A stretch of 19,098 nucleotides of DNA from an uncultured Gammaproteobacteria bacterium (GCA_946887385.1 CAMPKU010000058.1:1-19098), one strand, 5' to 3'. Counted from the stretch's first letter, positions 7,501 through 14,585 are shown. Numbers and translations: made by a program. The notes: generated from the letters alone by a model not told the origin.

Positions 7501-8426
7501 GGCAGCCAGTCGAATAAATCCCCGTTGATGAGCGCCGTCCAAACGGCCTGCTGCGGCGTGCCGAAGCCGCCGCTCGGCGCCGCGACGGCATAGTCTACGG
7601 TTGCTTCGCCCAGCGTATGGGCGCCGGGCGGCGTAATCGAGACCCGTGAGCCGGAAGAAGTAGACAGCGTGAGAGCGCCCTCGGTCGGCAGGCGGCGCCA
7701 ACGGCCGGTGAATGCAGTGGTGGTGGCGAATGTGTAGGAGCCGCCGAGCCGCGCGCTCTCGACGCTGCCGCCCGCGGCGCTAAATTCGTAGGACGTCGGC
7801 ATCGCGATTGTTTCGCTCGAGCCGATCCGCACAGACTGTTGCGTGCCGCCGGAGGTCAGCGTGAGGGACACATTCGATGTTCGCCAGCGCGTCGCGGTAC
7901 TATCCGATGTCACCACCAAGTCGAGCGAGCCGGCGAAGCGAAATCCCGGCGGATCGAGCGAGGTGTCGAAGTTCACCCGGCCTTCAAACCAACCTTCGGT
8001 GGGTTCGAATACGGACAGGGTCAACGAGAGGTTACGGCTGACGCCACCGCACTCGTCATGCTTGAATCGGACTACGTCTCTCGCGGTCAGCGTGCCGGTG
8101 GCGTCGCGATCCTCGTAGCTGAGCTCGATCAAAGTCGAGCTGCCCGGGCTGCAGCTGAAGATCAGTTGCGTCGTGTTTTCTTCTCTTAGCTGCCGGCCCA
8201 CGTTGACCGTGATCAAGCTGCTAACGAACACTTCCTCGGCGGAGTGAAATGCGTACCCCGCGGCCTCGACGGCATTCGATTCGATGAGCGCGAAGGGCGG
8301 TGCGCCACCGCCGCCAGCGCCGCCGCCGCCGCCGCCGCCGGTACCGCCGCCGTTGCTACTGCCACCACCGCCGCCGCCACACGCGGCCAGCGATAAAAAC
8401 GCAAGAAGAAGGAATCTCCTTGCCAT
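4584..8426 (-). CDS. Large surface/periplasmic lipoprotein with Ig-like domains and FG-GAP/VCBS repeats
   Basis: A 1280-residue protein. The start at 8426 gives a compact lipoprotein signal, MARRFLLLAFLSLAAC, with lipobox LAAC and acylated Cys16; ATGs 9 and 42 bases upstream are less suitable. A glycine-rich linker of about 25 residues follows. Residues 45-300 hold an unrecognised beta-rich region. Ig- or PKD-like domains cover about 310-590, with SDPNEGDSV, SDPDGDPLL and SDPDGDSVD motifs. From about 600 to the end there are FG-GAP/VCBS-type blades with calcium-loop motifs (DxDxDG) at residues 608, 665, 711, 806, 850, 901, 1010, 1103 and 1151, plus a degenerate one near 767 (NVDADAALE), suggesting a seven-blade or larger beta-propeller. 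Such proteins are exported and often bind ligands or mediate adhesion; the role here is unknown. It is convergent with the DUF1343 gene, with only 4 bp between stops. Confidence 0.88.
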   Translation of the reverse strand: MARRFLLLAFLSLAACGGGGGGSSNGGGTGGGGGGGAGGGGAPPFALIESNAVEAAGYAFHSAEEVFVSSLITVNVGRQLREENTTQLIFSCSPGSSTLIELSYEDRDATGTLTARDVVRFKHDECGGVSRNLSLTLSVFEPTEGWFEGRVNFDTSLDPPGFRFAGSLDLVVTSDSTATRWRTSNVSLTLTSGGTQQSVRIGSSETIAMPTSYEFSAAGGSVESARLGGSYTFATTTAFTGRWRRLPTEGALTLSTSSGSRVSITPPGAHTLGEATVDYAVAAPSGGFGTPQQAVWTALINGDLFDWLPNDPPVIPDLTLHPANPAPGADFFAAFDVSDPNEGDSVTIDITWRLNGVVVASSGRTLKLPTVRNDVVEVTITVTDDRGATATRTASVTIGNIAPVLTSLSIMPQSPDTTADLVAEASVSDPDGDPLLATYVWSRNGTVLTAHTTATLPASETTRGDTIEVNVTFDDDGLSVSGTAVAVILDAPPRIAVAAPPPSAVYGMPTGFMASASDPDGDSVDQLRFDVAYGPAGMTVDPVTGVVSWTPAGPMFDRILDVSWGITVDVPGAHAATGTTRVEDPARSYALLSTGIQIPLLGSLRIGDFDDDGDTEMLLLGVRWLLEIEADGAGGYRQSWAYPFAFEPDDDLSTFGVLRTIATGDADGDGRHEIFVATDSRLVKLDGVERRVVSSVTLSPDESCTDLEYGDLDGDGAAELICAARFDNRSERLLVYRANDLSELTALAAAPVGARLTPGSSRLALANVDADAALEIVTSGGYVIDGATTAIEWQRADGFPGVATGDIDGDGVDEIVSVVSFGELAAFRFGDATPLFTVPSEPLDIVLVTDIDGDARAEILAGGNQHGNVTAYRYDAGAGTGSIVFQIDNQEHGVSAFGTGDVDGDSQVEIVWGTGLSSDRGLLVVAGLNPNIAVEWTNADPIQVEGPFVGGALAGSPTTAPAPLFLTRTRASGLSGARLVRVDPLDGDIEIGPVLGTTLTSVFSMLAVDDYDEDGTDEALLASIGQFDATPTVYDFFGENVEWTLAQFEPAVQLASGNVCGDPRDELVWLGENGVISVLDVETQQLVWQSPMLNGARGLKLADLDGNGEDEIIAVTPSSMQVFARAAAPDVFQQAASVSLAGDVVDLTAGDTDGDGRGEIFVLVSSPNPPNSPHGFVSPSFVAPFDAELRAREPFVLPWRARSIAIEPSAFARKNLLVGRAEGALPASRLVTIDARNGAVVSASPPLIGAISRDSVHYVEVDPGSARLSIGTEGGMYLTR
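8318..8340. repeat. GCC/GGC trinucleotide run encoding polyglycine
   Basis: Nearly eight uninterrupted copies of a CCG-type triplet, flanked by further broken copies between 8301 and 8378. It encodes the glycine linker directly after the lipobox of the large lipoprotein. Gain or loss of units would keep the frame and change only linker length. Confidence 0.75.
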
Positions 8427-8489
8427 GATGACCATCCAGGTTTTTGTTGTTCTTATTGACGACACCATACGACCGACGGTATCCCGCGT

Positions 8490-8572
8490 CTAGTACGGCG
8501 ATTCCGGCAGCGCCGGTCCCGCGGGCGCCGGCCACGGCGGTGCGTAGAAGTGCTCGACCATGCGGCGGCCAG
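8490..8572 (-). pseudogene. Relic of a second serine-hydrolase gene
   Basis: Positions 8510-8572 align with 9842-9905, inside the intact serine hydrolase gene and in the same orientation: 57 of 64 aligned positions are identical, with one single-base deletion. Read on the minus strand, the relic gives VEHFYAPPWPAPAGPA, against VEHFYAPPRAAPAGPA in the intact protein (about residues 418-433), then departs and stops at a TAG (8492-8490). Going upstream, the deletion shifts the frame, so no continuous open frame remains. No start or ribosome binding site belongs to it. It is best read as the remaining 3' end of a decayed paralogue that ended soon after the hydrolase domain and lacked the membrane tail. 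A recurrent short coding motif elsewhere in the genome is a less likely alternative. Confidence 0.65.
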
Positions 8573-8665
8573 TTCTGCTTTATTGAGGCCGTTCCACGTC
8601 CGATTTCTGGCACGTGCCTTGCACAAATTCGCCGCACGCAACCGATGGAAGCAAGGAGTGCCCCC

Positions 8666-9055
8666 ATGCTGCAAAATTCTCCAATGTATTCTTACATCCC
8701 GGCCAAGGATCTCGCGCGCGCTCGCCGGTTCTACGAGCAGAAGCTCGGATTCAAGCCGCGCGAGGAAGTGGCGGGCGGCGTTGTGTACGAATTCGGCGGG
8801 CGCACGTCGTGCTTTCTCTACCCCACCCCGAACGCCGGCACGTCGCAAGCGAGCCAAGCTTTCTGGCAGGTGGAAGACATCGAGCGCGAGGTCGAAGAGC
8901 TCAAAGCGCGCGGTGTTGAATTCGAGGACTACGACTTGCCCGGCGAGAAGAGCCCGAACGGCATCTTGGACGCAAGCGGCGCGAAGGCGGCCTGGTTCAA
9001 GGACAGCGAAGGCAACATCATGGCGATCATCGAGGAGAGCGGGTCGAAAGACTAG
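8666..9055 (+). CDS. VOC family protein (glyoxalase/bleomycin-resistance fold)
   Basis: A 129-residue cytoplasmic protein with the two beta-alpha-beta-beta-beta modules of the vicinal oxygen chelate superfamily. The N-terminal module has SYIPAKDLARARRFYEQKLG and ends in a GGRTSCFLYPT strand. The second has FWQVEDIEREVEELKARGVE and the typical ending WFKDSEGNIMAIIEE. The start at 8666 follows AGGAG at a spacing of about seven; an open frame extends to 8444 but lacks family similarity, and an internal ATG at 8684 is possible. The usual first-strand histidine ligand is not apparent, so metal-dependent catalysis cannot be assumed. It stands alone on the plus strand, convergent with the serine hydrolase gene (25-bp gap). 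The substrate is unknown; antibiotic resistance should not be inferred. Confidence 0.88.
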   Translation: MLQNSPMYSYIPAKDLARARRFYEQKLGFKPREEVAGGVVYEFGGRTSCFLYPTPNAGTSQASQAFWQVEDIEREVEELKARGVEFEDYDLPGEKSPNGILDASGAKAAWFKDSEGNIMAIIEESGSKD

Positions 9056-9080
9056 ATCCGTCCCGAGGTTGAAGGCGTGA

Positions 9081-11141
9081 TCAGCTCGCCCAGGGCTCGA
9101 GCGCGCCCCAAGCGCCGAGAAGCGCGCCGAACGCGGCGAAGATCACGACGGCCGCTGTGTAGCGGCCCTTGCGCCAGAACGTCCACCCTGGTGTGCCCGG
9201 TGCGCCGCGCCACGCGGCGGGCAATAGGAGCGCGCCGAGCACCGTCGTCGCCGTCGCGGCGAGCGCCGCAGCCGACGACGTCGTGAGCAGCGCTCCGGGC
9301 CAGTCGCGAAACACGATCGTGAGATCGGCCATCACTCCGCCTATCCAGAGCGCAAACGCGGCGCAGCCCAAGAGCCACAGCACCGCGGCCGCGAGTTGCG
9401 CGCGCCGTGCGAGCCGCTGGCCGCTGCTCTCGGCCGGCGGCCGTTGCAAACGCAGAAACGCGCCCACGACAATCGCAGTGGCCGTGAACACCGCGAGCAC
9501 TACCGCGAGCATTAGAATCGCCGGCTGATGGAGCGGTCCCACGCGCTCGAACGCAATCGGCAGGCCGAGCACGCGCTGCGCGCGCTCGCCGTCGCGTTCG
9601 AATAGCAGCAGCCCGCCGGCGCCGGCGGCACCCGTGGCGGGACGGAACACGTCCGGCTCGCCGGCCGGCACGTAGCGCTGCTCCGGGCCCGCCGCGCCGG
9701 AGACGAGCAGATACCCCTCGCTCGTCACGCTCACCGACGTCATGCCCGCGAAGCGCGTCAACAAGCCTTCGAGACCTTCGTACCGGCGGCGAGTGGACAC
9801 GTAGTCGCCTGCGTACACCGCGCGCATTCCGACGAGCTCCGGCGCCGGCCCCGCGGGCGCCGCCCGCGGCGGTGCGTAGAAATGCTCCACGATGCGGCCG
9901 GCCAGCGCGTTGGCAACGGCGCCGCCGCCGTCCGTGTTGGTCGTGGCGAAGATGCCCAGATTGAGCTCGGGCAGCACCAACATGTTGGAGAAGAACGCCG
10001 TGGTGGCGCCGCCGTGCCCGTAACCGCGGAAGCCGCCGGGAAGCTGCACGTCGAAGAAGCCGGCATCGAGCGCGCCCACGCCGAGCGGCAAGCTCGTCAT
10101 CGGGGTGCGAAACGCGCGCGCTGTGCTGGGGCCGAACACGGTAACGCCGTCGAGGGTGCCGTCGCCGAGTAACAGCAGCATGTAGCGCGCGATGTCGCCG
10201 GCGCTCGCCGACATGGCGCCGGCCGGCGCCGCCTGCGTGATGAGCTCGAAATCGCGTTCCACGTGCGCTACGCCGTTCCAACGGAAGCCGTCGGCAATGT
10301 CGCGCGCCAGCGCTGCCGGCAGCGGAGCGGGCAGGTCGGCGCGCGCAGGGTAGGGCTCGCGGCCCGTGGTGCGCGCAAGGCCGAGCGAACCTAAGATGTC
10401 GCGTTCGAGCAGATCCTGCCATGGCAGATCTTCGACGGACGCCACCACGGCCCCGGCGAGCGCCGTGCCGTAATTCGAGTACGACGAGATGGCCCCCGCC
10501 GGGCGTACGCGGCGTGGGCGGTAGTCGCGCAGGAACGTCTCGAGCGGCACGAGCGCCTCGGGCTCGAAGATGAACAAGATGCCGGCGAAGCGATCCTCGA
10601 AGCCTGGCGAGTGCGTTAGCAGATGCCGCACGAGGATCGGCTGCTCGAAGCCGTCGTCTGGAACTTGCAGCTCGGTGGGCAGGTATTGATTCACCGGCGC
10701 ATCGAGCTCGAGCTTGCCGGCCTCGACGGCGCGCATCAGCAAGATCCACGTGAAGGTCTTCGTGATCGAGCCGATTCGAAACAGTGTGATGTCGGGATCC
10801 ACGGGCCGCGGCGGATAGAGCGACGCGAAGCCGTAACCCTTGTTCAGCACGAGGCGGCCGTCTTGCACCACCGACACGGCCGCGCCCGCTACGTGCGTCT
10901 CGTCCATGCCGATGCGGACGGCCGCATCGACGAACGCTTCGAGCTCGGCAGGCGGTATCGGTTCGCCGGGCTGCAAGCGCGGCCCCGGCGTGCGTGCCGG
11001 CGCGACGGCCTCGAACGCAGTGGCAGGCGGTGCCGTCAATGTCGGCGCTTGCGCGCTCGCGGTTCCGGTCACCGCAAGCCATACGGTCACGACGGCCGAT
11101 AGCGGCCGACCGATGAAGAGTCCACGACGCGCTCGTTGCAT
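9081..11141 (-). CDS. Serine hydrolase, beta-lactamase class C/PBP fold, with C-terminal membrane domain
   Basis: A 686-residue exported protein. A signal peptide (about 1-31, ending TASAQA) leads to a beta-lactamase (PF00144) domain at about 60-400. The catalytic motifs are complete: SITK with Ser125 and Lys128, Tyr221-Ser-Asn223, and the third motif HGG at 376-378. Residues 435-535 form an extra region like the C-terminal domains of PBP-related esterases and peptidases. Four hydrophobic stretches follow at about 540-563, 583-607, 620-644 and 663-681, so the enzyme is anchored in the inner membrane with its active domain in the periplasm. Members of this family include D-amino peptidases, esterases and beta-lactamases; the substrate is not readable here. 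It lies 100 bp downstream of the cation exporter gene on the same strand. The start is set by the signal peptide; the Shine-Dalgarno is weak. Confidence 0.9.
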   Translation of the reverse strand: MQRARRGLFIGRPLSAVVTVWLAVTGTASAQAPTLTAPPATAFEAVAPARTPGPRLQPGEPIPPAELEAFVDAAVRIGMDETHVAGAAVSVVQDGRLVLNKGYGFASLYPPRPVDPDITLFRIGSITKTFTWILLMRAVEAGKLELDAPVNQYLPTELQVPDDGFEQPILVRHLLTHSPGFEDRFAGILFIFEPEALVPLETFLRDYRPRRVRPAGAISSYSNYGTALAGAVVASVEDLPWQDLLERDILGSLGLARTTGREPYPARADLPAPLPAALARDIADGFRWNGVAHVERDFELITQAAPAGAMSASAGDIARYMLLLLGDGTLDGVTVFGPSTARAFRTPMTSLPLGVGALDAGFFDVQLPGGFRGYGHGGATTAFFSNMLVLPELNLGIFATTNTDGGGAVANALAGRIVEHFYAPPRAAPAGPAPELVGMRAVYAGDYVSTRRRYEGLEGLLTRFAGMTSVSVTSEGYLLVSGAAGPEQRYVPAGEPDVFRPATGAAGAGGLLLFERDGERAQRVLGLPIAFERVGPLHQPAILMLAVVLAVFTATAIVVGAFLRLQRPPAESSGQRLARRAQLAAAVLWLLGCAAFALWIGGVMADLTIVFRDWPGALLTTSSAAALAATATTVLGALLLPAAWRGAPGTPGWTFWRKGRYTAAVVIFAAFGALLGAWGALEPWAS

Positions 11142-11241
11142 GGCTTCGCGAGCTTAAACGTTCCTAGCCTGTTTCCCTAGATAGCGTGCATCGCGGGCGA
11201 TGGCGACCTATCGCTTATCGGTCTTGCGCGACTCGAGCTTC

Positions 11242-12174
11242 TCAACACGCGGAGCGCCGCGGGCCGTCGCCGCACGTGTCGTATTCGATTTCGATCGTGG
11301 CGTGCGTGATGCGGAACTCCTGTGCGAGCCGCCGCTTGATCTCGCGCACGGCAACACCGGAATCCGTGCCCACGACGACGCACGCGTGCAGCGTCACCAT
11401 CGGCCGCTCCTGGCTGATCGACCACGCATGCACATGGTGCACGTCGAGCACGTACGGCAGCGAAGCGCGCAGCTGCTCGCGCAACGCTCGCGAATCGAAG
11501 CCGCGCGGGGAGCCCTCGAGCAGGATGTGCCCGCTGTCGGCAACCACGTGCCAGGCCGAGCGCAGAATGATCAGCGCCACCACGATCGATAACAGCGGAT
11601 CGATCGGCATCCAGCCCGTGGCGAGAATCACGAGCGCTGCGACCACCGCTGCCACGGAGCCGAGCAAGTCGCCCACCACGTGCAGCACGGCGGCGCGAAT
11701 GTTCAAGTTGTCTTTGTCGCCGGAGCGCAGCACGAAAAAGGCGAGCACGTTCACGGCCAAGCCGGCCGCCGCAATCCACAGCATCGGCACGGCGAGCACT
11801 TGCACCGGCGAGTAGAGCCGCTGCACGGCTTCGGTGACGATCCAGGCTGCGATTGCGAAAAGCGAGATGCCGTTCACGAAAGCGACCAGCACGGCGAACC
11901 GATCGAACCCGTACGTGCGCCGCCAGTCGGCCGCCTGCCGCGTGAGCCGGAAGCCGAGCCAAGCGAGCGCCAGGCTTGCGAAGTCGGTGAGCATATGCCC
12001 CGCGTCGGCGAGCAGGGCCAGCGATCCGGCCAGGATGCCGCCGGCCACCTCGGCCACCATGAAGCCGCCCGTGAGGAGCGCAGCGAGGCCGACGCTGCGC
12101 TCGTTGGCGCCGTGGCGATGGCCGTGCTCGCCGTGGTCGTGATCGTGGCGGTCGTGCGCGTGGGGATGCTGCAT
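11242..12174 (-). CDS. Cation diffusion facilitator (zinc exporter, CzcD/ZitB type)
   Basis: A 310-residue inner-membrane metal/proton antiporter. The chosen start (MQHPHAHD) opens with a histidine-rich tail, with nine His in the first 21 residues, typical of zinc CDFs; in-frame ATGs farther upstream add residues unlike the family. Six membrane helices are visible. The transport site has an HxxxD pair in helix 2 (DAGHMLTD, His60 and Asp64) and another in helix 5 (LHVVGD, His165 and Asp169); two such pairs favour zinc over iron or manganese. The cytoplasmic C-terminal domain (about 215-310) contains DVHHVHAWSI and VTLHACV, typical of CzcD. It is divergent from the kinase gene with 122 bp between starts. 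No MerR- or ArsR-type metal regulator gene is adjacent. Confidence 0.93.
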   Translation of the reverse strand: MQHPHAHDRHDHDHGEHGHRHGANERSVGLAALLTGGFMVAEVAGGILAGSLALLADAGHMLTDFASLALAWLGFRLTRQAADWRRTYGFDRFAVLVAFVNGISLFAIAAWIVTEAVQRLYSPVQVLAVPMLWIAAAGLAVNVLAFFVLRSGDKDNLNIRAAVLHVVGDLLGSVAAVVAALVILATGWMPIDPLLSIVVALIILRSAWHVVADSGHILLEGSPRGFDSRALREQLRASLPYVLDVHHVHAWSISQERPMVTLHACVVVGTDSGVAVREIKRRLAQEFRITHATIEIEYDTCGDGPRRSAC

Positions 12175-12205
12175 AGGTCGGCTCGCGAATGGTAGCACGC
12201 GCGAA

Positions 12206-12234
12206 TTGACCGACCCGCCGTCCACGAGGATCAT
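12206..12234 (+). promoter_or_regulatory. Candidate sigma-70 promoter of the kinase/phosphatase operon
   Basis: TTGACC (12206-12211, five of six consensus bases) and GATCAT (12229-12234, four of six) are separated by exactly 17 bases. Transcription would start near 12241, giving a leader of about 56 bases before the GTG start. No other promoter for the pair was recognised in this gap. Confidence 0.4.
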
Positions 12235-12296
12235 GGCGAGCGGCTTACGACAACCAACGAGCGCCCGACCGCACGGGCGCCGATACCGGCAGATTC

Positions 12297-13589
12297 GTGG
12301 CGCTGAGAGCACGGCAAAAACTAGGCAAATATCGCATCGAGCGGCGCATCGCCGAAGGCCCGATTGCGGCCGTCTACGAGGCTTTCGACACCATCCACGG
12401 CTTGAACGTGGCGCTGAAGATTCCGCACGAGAGCTCGATGAGCGAGCACTTCCTTGCCGACTTCAAGCGCGAGGCCAGGCTCGCGCACCGGCTCGAGCAT
12501 CCGAACATTTTGCCGATCCGCGATGCGTCGTTCATTGCGGATCGTTTCGTGATCGCCATGCCGCTTGGCGAGCGCTCGCTCGCGAGCCGAATGCGGCTGC
12601 GGCTATCGACGGAATCGGCACTCGAGCTCATCGAGCAAGCCGTCGCGGCCGTGGCGCACGCGCACAGCGCCAACGTCATTCATTGCGACATCAAGCCCGA
12701 CAACTTCATTCTGTTTCCGAACAACCGGCTCAAGCTCACGGACTTCGGCTTTTCGAAAGTTGCGGAGGGCACGCTGCGCGCGTCGGGCTCCGGCACGGTG
12801 GGCTACATTGCGCCCGAGCAGGCCGTGGGCCGGCCAAGATTCCAGTCCGACGTGTTCTCGCTGGGCTTGGTGATCTACGAGCTCTTGTCCGGGCACGTGC
12901 CGGAGTGGCCGTACGATTGGCCGCCGCCGGAGATCAAGCGTGTGCGCGAGAGAGTAGGCGGCAAGCTCGTCGATTGGCTGCGCCCTGCCATCCAGGTTCG
13001 GCCCGAGAGCCGGTACAGGAATGCCGTGACCATGTATCGCGAGCTCAAACGCGCGCGTAACGGCAGCGCCAAGAAGCAGCGGCGCGCGCGCGCGAACAAG
13101 GCCGACGATCCGTCGCTATGGCAGACCGTGCTCTTCCGGCAATTCCGCCGCAAGTACGGCCGATCGCTCGAGGCGCGTTACCACTGCCGTCACTGCGCCG
13201 GGCCGGTGTCGGAGCTCATGCATAGTTGCCCTTGGTGCGGTACCGAGCCGCCGCTCGACCGGCATCACAGCCGGCATCCCGCCGCATGCCCGCGCTGCCA
13301 TCGCGGCGTGAAGACCGACTGGCATTATTGCCCGTCGTGCTACGGCCCGGGCTTCGAGGTGGAAACCACGCGCCGATTCCCCGACAAGCGCTACAGCGCC
13401 AAATGCCGAAATGAGAAGTGCCGCGGACCCCTGATGCCCTTCATGCGCTACTGTCCGTGGTGCCGTGCCAAGACCAAGCATCCGTGGAAGCTCCCCGGCA
13501 GCAACACGCGCTGTCCGCACTGCCGTTGGGGCGTCGACACGAACTTTTGGCATTACTGCCCGTGGTGCACGAAGGCGCTCGAAGCATGA
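12297..13589 (+). CDS. Serine/threonine protein kinase with four C-terminal zinc ribbons
   Basis: A 430-residue protein with no membrane segment. The kinase domain covers about residues 9-270: Lys41 (VALKIP), Glu59, catalytic loop HCDIKPDN (Asp131, Lys133, Asn136), DFG Asp149 and APEQ at 172-175. The catalytic residues are complete, but the glycine loop is degenerate (AEGPIAAVY) and HRD reads HCD, so it is a non-RD kinase. After a basic linker (about 257-275) there are four C-x2/4-C...CPxC ribbons: Cys297/300/311/314, 331/334/345/348, 370/375/386/389 and 406/409/421/424. Ribbons 1 and 3 share GP(V/L)xxxM, and 2 and 4 share GVxTxxxHYCP, so a two-ribbon unit was duplicated. The GTG at 12297 is the best start; its Shine-Dalgarno is weak. 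A PP2C phosphatase gene follows after 22 bp. The ribbons may sense zinc or redox state, or bind a partner or nucleic acid. Confidence 0.9.
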   Translation: MALRARQKLGKYRIERRIAEGPIAAVYEAFDTIHGLNVALKIPHESSMSEHFLADFKREARLAHRLEHPNILPIRDASFIADRFVIAMPLGERSLASRMRLRLSTESALELIEQAVAAVAHAHSANVIHCDIKPDNFILFPNNRLKLTDFGFSKVAEGTLRASGSGTVGYIAPEQAVGRPRFQSDVFSLGLVIYELLSGHVPEWPYDWPPPEIKRVRERVGGKLVDWLRPAIQVRPESRYRNAVTMYRELKRARNGSAKKQRRARANKADDPSLWQTVLFRQFRRKYGRSLEARYHCRHCAGPVSELMHSCPWCGTEPPLDRHHSRHPAACPRCHRGVKTDWHYCPSCYGPGFEVETTRRFPDKRYSAKCRNEKCRGPLMPFMRYCPWCRAKTKHPWKLPGSNTRCPHCRWGVDTNFWHYCPWCTKALEA

Positions 13590-13611
13590 GGTACGAACAA
13601 GGCACGGGTCC

Positions 13612-14439
13612 ATGAGCGCGGCCGGCGAGTGCGTGCAGCTGTTCCTTGGGGAGCACGAGCGCGCGCAAGCCGACTGTAGGCTGCCCCATGGCGAAGTGTG
13701 CGTGCGCAGCCTGCGCTCGCCGGGCAAGCAAACCGACAACGAAGACTCCGCCGCGATCATCCAGCTCGGCGACGATTCGCTGGTGCTGGCGGTTGCCGAC
13801 GGCGTGGGCGGAGCCGCCGCCGGCCGCGAGGCTTCGAATGCCACGATGCGCACGCTGTCGCGCGTGCTCACGAAACTGCCCGACGAGACCCCGCAGCTTC
13901 GGCCCGCCATTCTCGACGCGGTGGAAGCCGCCAACCAAGCCGTGCTCGCGTTGGCGCGCGGCGCCGCCACCACGCTCGTGGTTGCGCAACTCGATGCAAC
14001 GCGGCTGCGCAGCTATCACGTGGGCGACTCCGAGCTCTTGGCCGTGGGGCAGCGCGGGCGCATCAAGCAGCGCGTGGTGCCGCACTCGCCGACGGGCTTC
14101 GCCGTCGAAGCCGGCTTGCTCGACGAGAACGACGCCGTGCAGCACGATCAGAGGCACGTGTTGTTCAACGTGATCGGCTCCACGGACATGCGCGTCGAGG
14201 TCGGGCCGCCGCTGCAGCTCTCCGTGCGCGATACGGTGCTGCTCGCGAGCGACGGGCTGTTCGACAACCTCTACATCGACGAGATCGTCAACACGATTCG
14301 CAGCGGGCCGCTCGTGGCCGCCGCCGATCGGCTCGTGGAGCGCGTGCAAGCGCGCATGCAGGGGGAAGACGCGGCCCATCAGCCGTGCAAGCCCGACGAT
14401 CTCACGATCGTGCTGTTCCGGCCGCACAAGCCGCGCTGA
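13612..14439 (+). CDS. PP2C-family serine/threonine phosphatase
   Basis: A 275-residue cytoplasmic metal-dependent phosphatase. All core motifs are present: QTDNEDS (40-46), the metal-binding DGVGG (63-67), HVGDSE (136-141), LLASDGLFD (210-218) and the C-terminal PDDLTIVLF with metal ligand Asp262 or Asp263. The ATG at 13612 gives a protein of normal family length; the open frame extends upstream into the kinase gene but without PP2C similarity there. The ribosome binding site is weak (AAGG about 11 bases upstream), so translation may depend on ribosomes finishing the kinase gene 22 bp earlier. It most likely reverses phosphorylation by the adjacent kinase, as in other bacterial kinase/PP2C pairs. 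Confidence 0.93.
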   Translation: MSAAGECVQLFLGEHERAQADCRLPHGEVCVRSLRSPGKQTDNEDSAAIIQLGDDSLVLAVADGVGGAAAGREASNATMRTLSRVLTKLPDETPQLRPAILDAVEAANQAVLALARGAATTLVVAQLDATRLRSYHVGDSELLAVGQRGRIKQRVVPHSPTGFAVEAGLLDENDAVQHDQRHVLFNVIGSTDMRVEVGPPLQLSVRDTVLLASDGLFDNLYIDEIVNTIRSGPLVAAADRLVERVQARMQGEDAAHQPCKPDDLTIVLFRPHKPR

Positions 14440-14541
14440 TTCTTGGGCGGCGGCGCGCCGCGCAGAAAACCGCCGGGCTCGCCGCTCGTCATTACCCTGA
14501 GCCGTTGGCGTAGCGGGTCTCCTTGGGCAAGGCCGCGGCGT

Positions 14542-14547
14542 TATACT
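14542..14547 (+). promoter_or_regulatory. Candidate -10 element upstream of the secreted-protein gene
   Basis: TATACT in the 146-bp gap after the phosphatase gene, in an otherwise very GC-rich stretch. No good -35 lies at 16-18 bases; TTGGGC is only 13 bases away. Transcription would begin near 14554, leaving a leader of about 32 bases with GAGG eight bases before the ATG at 14586. A 12-bp perfect palindrome, GCGGCGCGCCGC (14450-14461), lies earlier in the gap but has no T tract, so it is not called a terminator. Confidence 0.35.
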
Positions 14548-14585
14548 ACTTATAGGAGGACCTTCGCCGTTTTGAGGTCAATGAC

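Noticed and set aside
8666..9055. Reading the VOC protein as a bleomycin or fosfomycin resistance determinant
   Set aside because: The match is to the general fold only, the usual first metal ligand is not seen, and there is no mobile or resistance context.
9052..11082. 676-residue open frame in another minus-strand frame within the serine hydrolase gene
   Set aside because: Its translation is dominated by Arg, Ala and Gly without family similarity, while the overlapping frame has a signal peptide and all catalytic motifs.
14554..14559. AGGAGG far upstream of the secreted-protein start
   Set aside because: It is more than 25 bases from the ATG at 14586 and no convincing gene starts 5-10 bases after it; GAGG closer to the ATG is the better ribosome binding site.
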